Source: an uncultured Erysipelotrichaceae bacterium | GTDB lineage: Bacteria; Bacillota_I; Bacilli_A; Erysipelotrichales; Erysipelotrichaceae | Reading direction: 5' to 3' | NCBI GenBank assembly: GCA_902778375.1 | Contig: CACYXJ010000006.1 | Location: 1-53,478, forward strand | Length of the DNA: 53,478 bases | In this document: positions 16,123 through 25,822 of the stretch, piece by piece | Numbering within the stretch: the stretch's first letter is position 1 | Layout: each line of letters begins with the position of its first letter | The notes under the pieces: generated by a model | What the model was told of the DNA's origin: nothing | Databases searched by the model: none | The model's input: the letters and a program-made list of their open reading frames with translations, nothing else | Position numbers and translations under genes: made by a program

Positions 16123-17216
16123 TGATCATAGATACACTGAAACTTCGGAATTTCAGGAATTATGAGAATCTGTCTGTGAACTTTGATCCGAAACTGAATG
16201 TGATTACCGGACAGAATGCCCAGGGAAAGACCAATCTGCTGGAAAGCATTGTCTATATGTCACTTACAAGATCACACCGGATCCTGAATGAAAAGAAGCT
16301 GATCAGGGAAGATATGCCGTTTGCTGAAATCAGATGCATATTCTCTGATGAAGGTGACAGAAAGGAACTTGGTGCTGTCATTCATCCCCAGGGAAAGACA
16401 TTGCTGGTCAACCGGTATCCGGTAAAGAAGACAAGCGACTTTATCGGCCTTCTGAATGTGGTCATCTTTTCTCCCGACGATCTGTATCTCTTCAATGAAA
16501 TGCCGCGGGAAAGAAGAAAGGTCATGAACCAGGAAATTGCGAAGATTTCTTCCAGATATCTTCTGGCGATGAACCGCTATCAGAATTTTCTGAAGGAACG
16601 GAACAGTCTGCTGAAAAACCGGACAGTGGATGAAACATATCTGGATATCCTGGATGAACAGATGATCAGGGAACAGATGGTCATCATCGGGATGAGAAGA
16701 TCCTTCATTCAGAAAATCAACCGGGAAATCGGAAATCTGTACCGGCAGCTGGCGGAAGATGATATAGATGTCAGAATCCGCTACCGCTGCTGCATCGATG
16801 AAGAGGAATGCAGCCAGGAAACACTTCAGAACATGTACCGTCTCTGCCGCAGCCGGGATCTGGAGAATCATGTGTCCACAACCGGAATACACCGCGAGGA
16901 TATGGTGTTTCTGATCAATGATACGGATCTGACCCAGACTGCCAGTCAGGGTCAGAAACGGATGGTAATGCTGGCATTCAAGATGGCACTGCTGAAATAT
17001 ATCCGTCTTGAAACCGGAAAAAGCCCGGTATTGCTGCTGGATGATGTCCTTTCTGAACTGGACGGAAACAGACAGAAAAAGCTGCTGGAAATGGTGAATG
17101 ATACATATCAGTGCATTATCACCGCAACAGATATACCGGAACATATGAAAAATGTCCGTTACAGGGAGTTTTATATACATCAAGGCAAACTGGAACAGCC
17201 TGGAGGTAAGCAATGA
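16122..17216 (+). CDS. recF: DNA replication and repair protein RecF
   Basis: An SMC-like ATPase that loads RecA at gaps, together with RecO and RecR. The 364 residues contain Walker [14 protein letters not shown] near residue 30, an ABC-type signature region ([19 protein letters not shown]) and Walker [14 protein letters not shown]. It overlaps yaaA by one base and gyrB by four, so the four genes are tightly coupled. recR, a partner, lies 11 kb downstream. Confidence 0.97.
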   Translation: MIIDTLKLRNFRNYENLSVNFDPKLNVITGQNAQGKTNLLESIVYMSLTRSHRILNEKKLIREDMPFAEIRCIFSDEGDRKELGAVIHPQGKTLLVNRYPVKKTSDFIGLLNVVIFSPDDLYLFNEMPRERRKVMNQEIAKISSRYLLAMNRYQNFLKERNSLLKNRTVDETYLDILDEQMIREQMVIIGMRRSFIQKINREIGNLYRQLAEDDIDVRIRYRCCIDEEECSQETLQNMYRLCRSRDLENHVSTTGIHREDMVFLINDTDLTQTASQGQKRMVMLAFKMALLKYIRLETGKSPVLLLDDVLSELDGNRQKKLLEMVNDTYQCIITATDIPEHMKNVRYREFYIHQGKLEQPGGKQ

Positions 17217-19198
17217 GCGAAGAAAAAGTAAACAAAGAAGAGATGGAATCATCTGCTGTGCTTGGCGAGGAACTGGATATCAAGGTCACGCATAAGTATG
17301 ATGATTCGGATATTCAGGTTCTGGACGGTCTGGAAGCTGTCAGAAAACGTCCGGGTATGTATATCGCTTCGACTTCATCCAAAGGTCTGCACCATCTGGT
17401 ATGGGAAATTGTGGATAACGGTATCGATGAAGCAATGGCTGGATTTGCGACGACCGTTACTGTGCATGTTGACAAAGACAACATCGTTACAGTTACCGAT
17501 GACGGCCGCGGCATGCCGACAGGAACAAATGAAAAAACCGGAAAATCCACGATCGAAACGATTTTTACCGTTCTTCATGCCGGCGGTAAATTCGGCGGCG
17601 GTGCCTATAAGGTTTCCGGCGGTCTGCACGGTGTCGGCGCTTCTGTCGTCAACGCCCTTTCCGAATGGATGGAAGTAACAGTTTTTAACAACGGCGAAGA
17701 ATGCTTCATCCGCTTTGAAAACGGCGGCCATCCGGTTGCTCCTTTGAAAGTTGTAGGCAAATGTTCTCCGGACAAGCATGGAACCACTGTCAAATTCAAG
17801 GCTGATCCGACAATTTTCACGGAAACCACGATCTATGATCATGAAACACTCCGCGACCGTCTGCGCCAGCTTGCTTTTCTGAACAAGGGAATCCGTCTGG
17901 TCTTCGATGATGACAGACAGGAGGAAGAAAAGAAAAAGCATTATGAATTCATGTTCGAGGGCGGTCTCAGAGAGTATGTAAAGTTCCTGAACAAGAACAA
18001 GACTTCCCTTCTCGAAACTGTCATCTACAGTGAAGGTCATGAAAGCGGCATCCAGGTGGAAATCGCCTGCCAGTACAATGATGGATACAATCCGAATGTA
18101 TATACATTCTGCAACAATATCAACACGGTCGAAGGCGGAACCCATGAAGAAGGATTCCGCATGGCTTTGAACCGTATCATCAACCGCTATGCCAGAAAGA
18201 ATGGTTTCCTGAAGGAAAAGGATGACAACCTGACAAGCGATGACTGCAAGGAAGGAATTACTGCTGTCATCAGTGTCAAGCATCCGGATCCCCAGTATGA
18301 AGGACAGACCAAGACAAAGCTGGGAAACAGCGAAGTCAGAAAGATTGTTTCCGATATTTTCGGCACTCAGCTGGAAAGATTCCTCATGGAAAACCCGGAC
18401 CAGGCCAAAATCATCATGGAGAAGGTCATTCTGGCCTCTCAGGCGCGCATGGCGGCGAAAAAGGCAAGAGAGTCCACGCGAAGGAAAAACTCGCTGGAAA
18501 TCAGTTCTTTGCCGGGAAAACTGACTGACTGTTCTTCCAAGGATGCGAGCATCTGCGAAATCTATATCGTCGAGGGTGACTCCGCCGGCGGTTCCGCCAA
18601 GAACGGACGCGATTCCCATTTCCAGGCAATCCTGCCTTTACGAGGAAAGATCCTGAATGTTGAAAAAGCCAGACAGCACAGAGTATTCGAAAATGCTGAA
18701 ATAAGATCAATGATCACTGCCTTCGGCTGCGGAGTCCTGGATGAAGTGGATACTTCGAAACTGAGATACAACAAAATCGTCATCATGACCGATGCCGACG
18801 TCGACGGATCACATATCAGAATCCTGCTTCTGACATTCTTCTACCGCTATCTGCGGCCGATCATCGAACAGGGACATGTCTATATTGCCCAGCCGCCGCT
18901 CTACAAGCTGCAGAAAGGCAGCACGGTGAGATATGCATATACCGAACAGATGGCGACACGAATCAGAGAAGAACTCGGCGACCGTATTTCCGTTCAGAGA
19001 TATAAAGGTCTTGGTGAAATGGATGCCGAGCAGCTTTGGGAAACAACAATGGATCCCAAGAACAGAACATTGATCAGAGTCACGATTGATGATGCTGAAA
19101 GAGCTGATGAATATTTCAATATCATGATGGGCGAGGAAGTAGAGCCGCGTAAGAATTTCATTGTTGAAAATGCCGGCTATGCGAATCTCGATATCTGA
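17213..19198 (+). CDS. gyrB: DNA gyrase subunit B
   Basis: The ATPase subunit of gyrase, which introduces negative supercoils. The 661 residues include a GHKL ATP-binding domain ([21 protein letters not shown], and the G-rich lid [17 protein letters not shown]), a transducer domain, and a TOPRIM domain with [14 protein letters not shown] and [22 protein letters not shown] is also conserved. The first 27 residues are a variable acidic extension. CTGGAGG precedes the ATG. gyrA follows after 17 bases. Confidence 0.98.
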   Translation: MSEEKVNKEEMESSAVLGEELDIKVTHKYDDSDIQVLDGLEAVRKRPGMYIASTSSKGLHHLVWEIVDNGIDEAMAGFATTVTVHVDKDNIVTVTDDGRGMPTGTNEKTGKSTIETIFTVLHAGGKFGGGAYKVSGGLHGVGASVVNALSEWMEVTVFNNGEECFIRFENGGHPVAPLKVVGKCSPDKHGTTVKFKADPTIFTETTIYDHETLRDRLRQLAFLNKGIRLVFDDDRQEEEKKKHYEFMFEGGLREYVKFLNKNKTSLLETVIYSEGHESGIQVEIACQYNDGYNPNVYTFCNNINTVEGGTHEEGFRMALNRIINRYARKNGFLKEKDDNLTSDDCKEGITAVISVKHPDPQYEGQTKTKLGNSEVRKIVSDIFGTQLERFLMENPDQAKIIMEKVILASQARMAAKKARESTRRKNSLEISSLPGKLTDCSSKDASICEIYIVEGDSAGGSAKNGRDSHFQAILPLRGKILNVEKARQHRVFENAEIRSMITAFGCGVLDEVDTSKLRYNKIVIMTDADVDGSHIRILLLTFFYRYLRPIIEQGHVYIAQPPLYKLQKGSTVRYAYTEQMATRIREELGDRISVQRYKGLGEMDAEQLWETTMDPKNRTLIRVTIDDAERADEYFNIMMGEEVEPRKNFIVENAGYANLDI

Positions 19199-19215
19199 GA
19201 AAGGAGGAGTGAACA

Positions 19216-21708
19216 ATGGGTTTAGATGATTTTATGGAATTTGACGAATCAAAATTTGATCCCGGTCATATATCAGAAACGAACCTGACGGAAGAAATGA
19301 AGAGAGACTTCATTGACTATTCCATGTCGGTCATTGTTGCAAGAGCTCTTCCTGATGTCAGAGACGGTCTGAAACCGGTCCAGAGAAGAATTCTCTATGC
19401 GATGCATGAGATGAATAATGGCCCGGACAAGGCACACCGCAAATGCGCGCGTATTGTCGGCGATACGATGGGTAAATATCATCCGCACGGCGACAGTTCC
19501 ATCTATGGCGCCCTGGTTTACATGGCGCAGTCATGGAACATGCGCGAACCTCTGGTGGACGGTCACGGCAACTTCGGATCCATGGATGGTGACGGAGCAG
19601 CGGCAATGCGTTATACCGAAGCCCGTATGTCCAAGATTGCTGTCGAGATGCTCAGGGATCTGGATAAAGAAACTGTCGACATGAGTCCGAACTATGACAA
19701 CGAGGAAGAAGAGCCGACCGTTCTTCCGGCCCGTTTCCCGAATCTGATCGTCAACGGTTCAACCGGTATCGCTGTCGGTATGGCGACAAATGTTGCTCCC
19801 CATAACCTCGGCGAAACGATCGACGGTGTCATTGCTGTCATGAACAATCCGGAAATGACAACGACCGAACTGATGGAATACATCAAGGGACCGGACTTCC
19901 CTACCGGCGGCTATATTCTTGGCCGCAGCGGCATCCGCCAGGCATATGAGACAGGCCGCGGATCAGTCATCATGCGGGCCAAGACAACGATCGAGGAAAT
20001 GCCCAACGGCAAGAAGAAGATCATTGTCTATGAGCTTCCGTATATGGTCAACAAAGCCAATATGGTCGAACGTATTGCTGCTTTAGCCCGCGACAAGGTC
20101 ATTGAAGGTATTACCGATCTGCGTGATGAATCCAGCAATATGAATGGTGTCAGGGTTGTCATGGAACTGCGTAAGGATGTCCAGCCGGAAGTCCTGCTCA
20201 ACCAGCTTTACAAACTGACTCCCCTGCAGTCCAGTTTCGGTGTCAACAATGTCGTTCTTTTCAATGGTATTCCCCGTCAGGCAAGCATGATCGACATGAT
20301 CAAGGGTTATCTGGCACATCAGGAAGATGTTATTGAAAGAAGAACCCGTTATGATCTGAAAAAGGCAGAAGACAGAGCACACATTCTGGAAGGTCTGAGA
20401 ATTGCCGTGGATAATCTGGATGCAATCATCCATACGATCCGTGATTCCCGTGACGCAGCGGAAGCAATGCCGCGTCTGATGGAAGGTTTCGGACTGGATG
20501 AAATCCAGGCAAAAGCAATCCTTGATATGCAGTTCAGAAGACTGACAGGTCTGGAACGTCAGAAAATCGAGAATGAATATCAGGATCTTCTGATCAAGAT
20601 CGCAGATTACAAGGATATTCTGACCAATCACAGCCGTGTTCTGGATATTATCAGGGAAGAACTGCTTGCCATCAAGGATAAGTACAGCAATCCCCGCCGT
20701 TCCGAAATCATTGATGCACCGGCCGATATGGAAGATGAAGATCTGATTCCGGTCGAGAATATCATGATCAGTCTCTCTGCCAACGGTTATATCAAGCGTA
20801 TGACGACCGATACATATCACGTACAGAACCGCGGCGGCAAAGGCATCAAGGGTATGGAACTGAACAAGGATGATGTGACCGACCAGGTTATCTCCATGTC
20901 CACCCATGACTTCCTGCTGGTATTTACCGATACCGGAAGAGTATTCCGTATGAAGGGATACAATGTGCCGGAATTCAGCCGTACCAGCAAAGGCATCCCG
21001 GTCATCAATCTGCTGCAGATGAGCAGGACGGAAAAAGTAAGGGCTCTGGTTCCGTATACCGAAGACGAAAATATCAAATATCTGTTCTTCGCCACGAAGA
21101 ACGGTATTGTCAAACGTACGGAAATTGCGGAATTCTACAACATCAATCGCAACGGCAAGATTGCCATCAAACTTTCCGAAAATGATGAACTGGCTTTCGT
21201 CAAGGGAACGACCGGCAATAACGAAATCATCATCGCCGGATCCAACGGCAAAGCCGTGCGTTTCCGTGAAGACTACATCCGTCCGCTGGGACGTACAGCC
21301 AGAGGTGTCAAAGGATTCAATACCGATGGCGGAACAGTCATTGGTATGGCGACAGATTCCGAAGGACAGTATATTCTTACCATTACCGAAAACGGCTACG
21401 GCAAGAAGTCCCCTCTCGAAGACTACCGTATGACCTCCCGAGGAGCCAAGGGTGTAAAGACAGTCAATGTGACACTCAGGACCGGTCAGCTTGTCTGCAT
21501 GAAGGCAGTCAACGGCGACGAAGACTGCATGATCATGACAGATTCCGGCATTGTAATTAGAATCAGTCTGAAGCAGGTATCGGTCTACAGCCGTTCTGCC
21601 CAGGGCGTCAAGGTCATCAATGTCAAAGATGACCAGAGAGTATCGACGGTTGCGGTTCTGGAACCGGAAGAAATCGAAGAAATTTCAGAAGAAAGCGCAG
21701 CTGAATAA
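19216..21708 (+). CDS. gyrA: DNA gyrase subunit A
   Basis: The DNA-cleaving subunit of gyrase. The 830 residues show the winged-helix/tower N-terminal part with catalytic Tyr133 in MRYTEARM, and a C-terminal six-bladed pinwheel (RTARGVKGFNTDGGTVIGM and similar repeats); the gyrase-specific GyrA box is QNRGGKGIKGME-like. The quinolone region reads GDSSIYGAL: Ser94 matches E. coli Ser83, but Gly98 stands where E. coli has Asp87. AAGGAGG precedes the start. A strong terminator follows. Confidence 0.97.
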   Translation: MGLDDFMEFDESKFDPGHISETNLTEEMKRDFIDYSMSVIVARALPDVRDGLKPVQRRILYAMHEMNNGPDKAHRKCARIVGDTMGKYHPHGDSSIYGALVYMAQSWNMREPLVDGHGNFGSMDGDGAAAMRYTEARMSKIAVEMLRDLDKETVDMSPNYDNEEEEPTVLPARFPNLIVNGSTGIAVGMATNVAPHNLGETIDGVIAVMNNPEMTTTELMEYIKGPDFPTGGYILGRSGIRQAYETGRGSVIMRAKTTIEEMPNGKKKIIVYELPYMVNKANMVERIAALARDKVIEGITDLRDESSNMNGVRVVMELRKDVQPEVLLNQLYKLTPLQSSFGVNNVVLFNGIPRQASMIDMIKGYLAHQEDVIERRTRYDLKKAEDRAHILEGLRIAVDNLDAIIHTIRDSRDAAEAMPRLMEGFGLDEIQAKAILDMQFRRLTGLERQKIENEYQDLLIKIADYKDILTNHSRVLDIIREELLAIKDKYSNPRRSEIIDAPADMEDEDLIPVENIMISLSANGYIKRMTTDTYHVQNRGGKGIKGMELNKDDVTDQVISMSTHDFLLVFTDTGRVFRMKGYNVPEFSRTSKGIPVINLLQMSRTEKVRALVPYTEDENIKYLFFATKNGIVKRTEIAEFYNINRNGKIAIKLSENDELAFVKGTTGNNEIIIAGSNGKAVRFREDYIRPLGRTARGVKGFNTDGGTVIGMATDSEGQYILTITENGYGKKSPLEDYRMTSRGAKGVKTVNVTLRTGQLVCMKAVNGDEDCMIMTDSGIVIRISLKQVSVYSRSAQGVKVINVKDDQRVSTVAVLEPEEIEEISEESAAE

Positions 21709-21713
21709 GCAAC

Positions 21714-21743
21714 AAAGACAGGTTCGTGAGAATCTGTCTTTTA
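21714..21743 (+). terminator. Terminator after gyrA
   Basis: AGACAGGTTC and GAATCTGTCT form a 10-bp stem (one G-T pair) with a GTGA loop, followed by TTTT. It ends the yaaA-gyrA unit. Confidence 0.85.
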
Positions 21744-21822
21744 TCATGCATGTACAGATATAAATTGTTATACTGAAAGCAGATAAATTCTGTTATTCAG
21801 AAGAGATAAAGGGGAAAAAGAT

Positions 21823-22353
21823 ATGAAAAAGATGTTTTTAGCATCTATACTGGCGCTTTCCTTATGTGCCTGCAGCAATCCCGCAGCCAGTTCCGGCACG
21901 GATGCGCAGAAACCGGAAGAACAGGTTCAGGAACAGACCCAGGAGACAGCAGAACCGCTCGGATCCCAGGAAATCCTGGATGCCGTATTCAATGAATTAA
22001 ATGTTTCTCTCTCGAAAGTGGATGATATCAAGATCTCGGTACCGGATGATAAAGATAACGTCACAGTTACGTTCACATTCAATGGCGAGGAATATTTTTG
22101 CAAGGTCAATGAAATGACCGGTGAGATCGTCGAGCACAATGTACCAGATGATATCGCAGCCCAGGCTCAAAAGATCGAGGATCCATTCGAAGCCGCGATC
22201 AATGCGTCCTTCGATCAGCTTGAAGGATATTCCGGCGGTGCCGAAGACATCAAAGTCAGCCAGAACGGTACGACATACGTTGTTGAGTTCAACTGGAACG
22301 GCGAACACTATACATTCAATTATGATGTGAACGAGGGAAAAATAGTTGACTGA
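21823..22353 (+). CDS. Lipoprotein with two PepSY-like repeats
   Basis: A 176-residue predicted lipoprotein: signal peptide MKKMFLASILALSLCAC with a lipobox ending at about Cys17, then a Gln/Glu/Pro-rich linker to about residue 45. Two related repeats follow, at about 48-108 and 122-176. Each has a helix (EILDAVFNELNVSLSKVDDI; FEAAINASFDQLEGY) and strands ending in a G-E-I/G-K-I turn (MTGEIVEHN; NEGKIVD), the PepSY pattern. PepSY lipoproteins often inhibit proteases or sense envelope state, but no target is evident. It lies 12 bases before the TIR-propeller gene and is almost certainly co-transcribed with it. Confidence 0.82.
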   Translation: MKKMFLASILALSLCACSNPAASSGTDAQKPEEQVQEQTQETAEPLGSQEILDAVFNELNVSLSKVDDIKISVPDDKDNVTVTFTFNGEEYFCKVNEMTGEIVEHNVPDDIAAQAQKIEDPFEAAINASFDQLEGYSGGAEDIKVSQNGTTYVVEFNWNGEHYTFNYDVNEGKIVD

Positions 22354-22365
22354 TACGGAGGAGAT

Positions 22366-23865
22366 ATGAACCACGATATATTCATCAGTTATTCCCATGT
22401 AGATAAAACGACGGCTGATGCGATCTGTTCGTATTTTGAAAATAACGGACTGCGCTGCTGGTATGCACCACGTGATATAACACCCGGTGCTGACTGGGCG
22501 GATTCGATTATCCAGGCGATTGCCGACACCAAGGTCATGGTACTTATTTTCACCAAGGATTCCAATATTTCCAAACAGGTGCTCAGAGAAGTCAACAATG
22601 CGGTAAGCGAAGGTGTAACGATCGTCCCCTTCCGTCTGACCAAGGAAGAGCCTGTAGCCGGCATGAAATATTACCTTTCCACTGTGCACTGGCTCGATGC
22701 GATGGATGAAGAACTGGATCAGTCGATCAGAAATCTGTATCGTTTGTGCAGAACATTAGTTGACCAACTTGACGGCAAACCGGGGGAAGCAGCATCTGTA
22801 AAAGCAGAACCGGCGACAGCACCGTTGCCGGTACAGATTGAAAAGAAGAATCCCCTGCCCTATATTCTGGCCGGCATTGCGGTTGTTGCTCTGGTGATTG
22901 CCGGAATCTTCCTGCTGAGGCCGAAAGGAAATACGGACACTGCTGAAGTTCCAGCAGACAGCAGCACTCCGCAAAGCAGCACAGTCGTCATTTCCGACAA
23001 TATCAGTCAGGATATCACGGAAACATACACGCAGGGAAATACCCAGGGAAATCTGCAGAGCGGCGGCTATATGGCGACGGACGGCGAATGGTATTACTAC
23101 CGTTCGAACGAAAAATTCAAGCTTTGCAAAATGCGTCCGGACGGCAGCGATGTAACAGTGCTGAGCGAGGAACCAGTAGCCTGGATCAGTGTCTATGACG
23201 GATATGTATATTACAATACAAGTTCCACAAATCCGTCTGTCAAGCGGATCAAGACCGACGGAACCGGTGAAGAAACGCTGCATTTTGGAAATACCGAAGA
23301 TATCCGGCTGATCAACGACAGAATCTATTATCAGGACAGCATGGATTCCCTGCATCTGTATTCCATGAATCTGGAAGGCAGAGATGTCGTCCTGGAAAAC
23401 ACACTGGAAAAAACGTATTCCATGACACTGGACGGAACATATATGTATTTTTCCAATCAGGAAGACGGTGGAAATCTTTACCGGGTCAATATAGACGGCA
23501 GCGATCTGCAATGCATTCTCGATCACAAGATCGAAGGTATGACGATCGCCGGCAACTATCTTTACTTCAACGATCTGGAAACGAATTATTTTTCCACATA
23601 TGATCTGTCCACCGGTGAAGTCAAGGAACTTGTCAGCGATTATATCTATTACATCAATGTAACGGAAGAAGGAATCTACGGCTACAGCGGCACACAAAAC
23701 TGCTGGATCGCCTATATACAGCCGAACGGACTTGGTTTGCGTATTATTGTCGAAGAAGATTCAAGTCATATATGTGTATGCGGCGACAAGATTTATTATC
23801 ATAATGACGATGACAATACATATTATATTGTCAACAAAGACGGAACCGGAAAGATGAAACCATAA
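22366..23865 (+). CDS. TIR-domain membrane protein with extracellular beta-propeller
   Basis: A 499-residue protein with three parts. Residues 1-125 form a TIR_2-type domain (DIFISYSHVDKTTAD, CWYAPRDITPGADW, QVLREVNNAV); Glu75 sits where TIR NADases carry the catalytic Glu. Residues 163-185 (PLPYILAGIAVVALVIAG) form one membrane helix flanked by KK and RPK, placing TIR inside. Residues 230-499 hold about seven repeats of the type YYY-x-LCKMRPDGSDVTVL or LYRVNIDGSDLQCIL, a DUF5050-like propeller outside the cell. GGAGGAGAT precedes the ATG. This is a receptor-like layout; whether TIR is an enzyme or a scaffold cannot be told from sequence. It follows the PepSY lipoprotein closely. Confidence 0.88.
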   Translation: MNHDIFISYSHVDKTTADAICSYFENNGLRCWYAPRDITPGADWADSIIQAIADTKVMVLIFTKDSNISKQVLREVNNAVSEGVTIVPFRLTKEEPVAGMKYYLSTVHWLDAMDEELDQSIRNLYRLCRTLVDQLDGKPGEAASVKAEPATAPLPVQIEKKNPLPYILAGIAVVALVIAGIFLLRPKGNTDTAEVPADSSTPQSSTVVISDNISQDITETYTQGNTQGNLQSGGYMATDGEWYYYRSNEKFKLCKMRPDGSDVTVLSEEPVAWISVYDGYVYYNTSSTNPSVKRIKTDGTGEETLHFGNTEDIRLINDRIYYQDSMDSLHLYSMNLEGRDVVLENTLEKTYSMTLDGTYMYFSNQEDGGNLYRVNIDGSDLQCILDHKIEGMTIAGNYLYFNDLETNYFSTYDLSTGEVKELVSDYIYYINVTEEGIYGYSGTQNCWIAYIQPNGLGLRIIVEEDSSHICVCGDKIYYHNDDDNTYYIVNKDGTGKMKP

Positions 23866-23893
23866 GAAAACTCTGCATAAGCAGAGTTTTCTT
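23865..23893. terminator. Bidirectional terminator after the TIR-propeller gene
   Basis: AAGAAAACTCTGC and GCAGAGTTTTCTT form a perfect 13-bp stem with an ATAA loop. The A- and T-rich arms let it serve both this gene and the converging small gene at 23899. Confidence 0.88.
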
Positions 23894-23898
23894 ATGTA

Positions 23899-24126
23899 TT
23901 ATTCTTTGGCTTTCTTTGTTGTCTTCTTTTTTTTAGGTGCCGAACTTTCCATATCTGCCCTGATGAGGTCAGTCAGATAAGCCTTGATGAATTCTTTTTT
24001 CTCCAGCCATTCGATTATATCTGTTTCTGATTTATTGTTGAATCTGACTGAGAATGAACGATAGTTGTTTCTGTTGTAGGTGTTATTGTATTCAAGTTTC
24101 TTTTTGTATTGTGATTTTTTTGGCAT
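23899..24126 (-). CDS. Small basic protein, ribbon-helix-helix-like
   Basis: A 75-residue highly charged protein. After a basic start (MPKKSQYKKKLEYNNTYN) come a strand-like SFSVRFNNKSETDIIEWLE segment and a helix KEFIKAYLTDLIRADME, the shape of a ribbon-helix-helix DNA-binding fold. The tail is Lys-rich (KKKKTTKKAKE). Proteins of this look occur on Firmicute chromosomes and mobile elements and are usually annotated only as hypothetical. No strong ribosome-binding site is visible. It stands alone on the minus strand, divergent from the serS leader. Function unknown; DNA binding is inference. Confidence 0.6.
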   Translation of the reverse strand: MPKKSQYKKKLEYNNTYNRNNYRSFSVRFNNKSETDIIEWLEKKEFIKAYLTDLIRADMESSAPKKKKTTKKAKE

Positions 24127-24199
24127 ATTAAATCCCGAATTCCCCTCTAAATAAATGATAGGATTTTTCCACCAATTATATTATCATATGTTAGTATCA

Positions 24200-24228
24200 T
24201 TGACAATTCATTTTCCCAATGTTTTAAT
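24200..24228 (+). promoter_or_regulatory. Sigma-A type promoter for the serS T-box transcript
   Basis: An exact TTGACA (24200-24205), 17-base spacer and TTTAAT (24223-24228) lie just before the T-box leader. Confidence 0.8.
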
Positions 24229-24234
24229 TTCTTT

Positions 24235-24466
24235 AAATCGAAGATGAGGAACAGTACGTCAAACCCTGTAGCAGACAGAAAGCCGGTGGATGATGTAAAC
24301 CGGCACAGGAATGACCGAATCCGCCTCTGAGTGAAACCAATCATTTCCGGCTGTGACCGTTATCCGCAATGTTGAGAGGTATATAAATGTTTCCCGTGAA
24401 ACAATTTATATACAACGAGGGTGGCACCGCGGCTGATATCGTCCCTTGATTAAGGGTTTTTTTAAT
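24235..24466 (+). promoter_or_regulatory. T-box riboswitch leader of serS
   Basis: The leader shows Stem I (about 24236-24335, with AGATGAGGAAC and the GGTGGATG region), a long stem III hairpin (about 24379-24410), and the T-box core GAGGGTGGCACCGCGG (24417-24432). A terminator follows: CCCTT/AAGGG with a seven-T run near 24453-24466. A candidate specifier is the Ser codon UCC at 24320-24322, in GAATCCGCC. Uncharged tRNA-Ser would stabilise the antiterminator and switch serS on. Stem III carries a parS/Noc-like 16-mer at 24388-24403. Confidence 0.92.
24388..24403. other. Hybrid parS/Noc-site-like palindrome
   Basis: TGTTTCCCGTGAAACA differs at one base from the exact parS at 25821-25836 (TGTTTCACGTGAAACA). 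The changed base (A to C) is one of those that distinguish ParB sites from Noc sites (core TTTCCCGGGAAA). It forms the upper part of T-box stem III, so it may simply be an RNA hairpin. Protein binding is inference. Confidence 0.5.
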
Positions 24467-24478
24467 TTTGGAGGGTAT

Positions 24479-25780
24479 ATGATCGACATTAAACTGATTC
24501 GTGAGAATCCTGAAATGGTAAAGGAAAACATCAGAAAGAAATTTCAGGATGAAAAGCTTGTACTTGTTGATGAAGTGGCAGAAATGGATAAGCAGTATCG
24601 TGCTGCCAAAACCAAGGGTGACAGTCTGAGAGCAGACCGCAACCGTCTTTCCAAACAGATCGGTGGTCTGATGAAGGAAGGAAAACGGGAAGAAGCAGCA
24701 CAGGTCAAACAACAGGTCAAAGATATGGGCCAGGAACTGGAAGATCTGGAAAAACTGGAAGAAAAGCTGGAAAACGATATTCGCGAAAGAACGATGGTTA
24801 TTCCGAATATCATTGATCCATCTGTTCCGATTGGAAAAGATGACAGTGAAAACGTAGAAATTAAGAAATACGGCGAACCGGTCGTTCCGGACTATGAAAT
24901 CCCCTACCACACCGATATTATCGAGCGGGTTGCGGGTATTGATCTTGACAGTGCAGGCAGGACATCCGGCAATGGTTTCTATTATCTGAAGGGAGATATT
25001 GCCAGACTCCATTCTTCAATTCTCTCTTATGCCCGTGATTTTATGATTAACCGCGGCTTTGAGTACTTTATTCCGCCGTTCATGATCCATGGCAGTGTTG
25101 TCAACGGTGTCATGAGCTTTACGGAAATGCAGAATATGATGTATAAGATCGAAGGTGAAGATCTTTATCTGATCGGTACTTCCGAGCATTCCATGATTGG
25201 CCGCTTTATGGGTCAGATTCTGAAAAAAGAAGATCTTCCTTATAATCTGACCAGTTACAGCCCCTGTTTCCGTAAGGAAGTCGGTGCCCATGGCATCGAA
25301 GAACGTGGTCTGTACAGAGTTCATCAGTTTGAAAAGCAGGAAATGGTCGTTGTATGCGAACCTGAAGATTCGCCGTACTGGTATGACCAGTTGTGGCAGA
25401 ACAGTGTTGATTTCTTCCGTTCACTGGATATTCCGGTCAGAACGCTGGAATGCTGCTCCGGAGATCTTGCGGATCTGAAAGTAAAGAGCTGCGATGTAGA
25501 AGCATGGTCACCGCGTCAGAAGAAATATTTCGAAGTCGGAAGCTGCAGCAACCTTGGTGATGCACAGGCAAGAAGACTTGGAATCAGAATCAGAGGAGAA
25601 AACGGCAATTATTTCGCACACACACTGAATAATACGGTTGTTGCTCCGCCACGCATGCTGATTGCGTTTCTGGAAAACAACCTGAATGAAGATGGTTCAA
25701 TCCGTATTCCAGAACCGCTGCGTCCGTATATGGGCGGACAGGAACTGATTACAGCTCCGGAAACAAGAAAATCATTCTGA
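24479..25780 (+). CDS. serS: Seryl-tRNA synthetase
   Basis: A class II synthetase that charges tRNA-Ser (and tRNA-Sec where present). From the ATG at 24479, nine bases after a GGAGGG site, it has 433 residues. The N-terminal helical arm is seen at about 30-100 (QVKQQVKDMGQELEDLEKLEEKLEND). Motif 2 is in SPCFRKEVGAHGIEERGLYRVHQFEK and motif 3 in TLNNTVVAPPRMLIAFLENN. The frame opens 11 codons earlier, inside the terminator, but that start lacks a ribosome-binding site. Expression is under the T-box upstream. Confidence 0.97.
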   Translation: MIDIKLIRENPEMVKENIRKKFQDEKLVLVDEVAEMDKQYRAAKTKGDSLRADRNRLSKQIGGLMKEGKREEAAQVKQQVKDMGQELEDLEKLEEKLENDIRERTMVIPNIIDPSVPIGKDDSENVEIKKYGEPVVPDYEIPYHTDIIERVAGIDLDSAGRTSGNGFYYLKGDIARLHSSILSYARDFMINRGFEYFIPPFMIHGSVVNGVMSFTEMQNMMYKIEGEDLYLIGTSEHSMIGRFMGQILKKEDLPYNLTSYSPCFRKEVGAHGIEERGLYRVHQFEKQEMVVVCEPEDSPYWYDQLWQNSVDFFRSLDIPVRTLECCSGDLADLKVKSCDVEAWSPRQKKYFEVGSCSNLGDAQARRLGIRIRGENGNYFAHTLNNTVVAPPRMLIAFLENNLNEDGSIRIPEPLRPYMGGQELITAPETRKSF

Positions 25781-25791
25781 TTGTCATATGA

Positions 25792-25822
25792 AACAGATCT
25801 GTGTAACACAGGTCTGTTTTTG
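25792..25822 (+). terminator. Terminator after serS
   Basis: ACAGATCTGTG and CACAGGTCTGT pair (one G-T) across a TAA loop, followed by a T5 run. It directly abuts the parS site. Confidence 0.88.

Noticed and set aside
17375..18619. A 414-codon minus-strand open frame across gyrB
   Set aside because: Antisense shadow of gyrB, hydrophobic and phenylalanine-rich, as expected from reverse translation of acidic codons.
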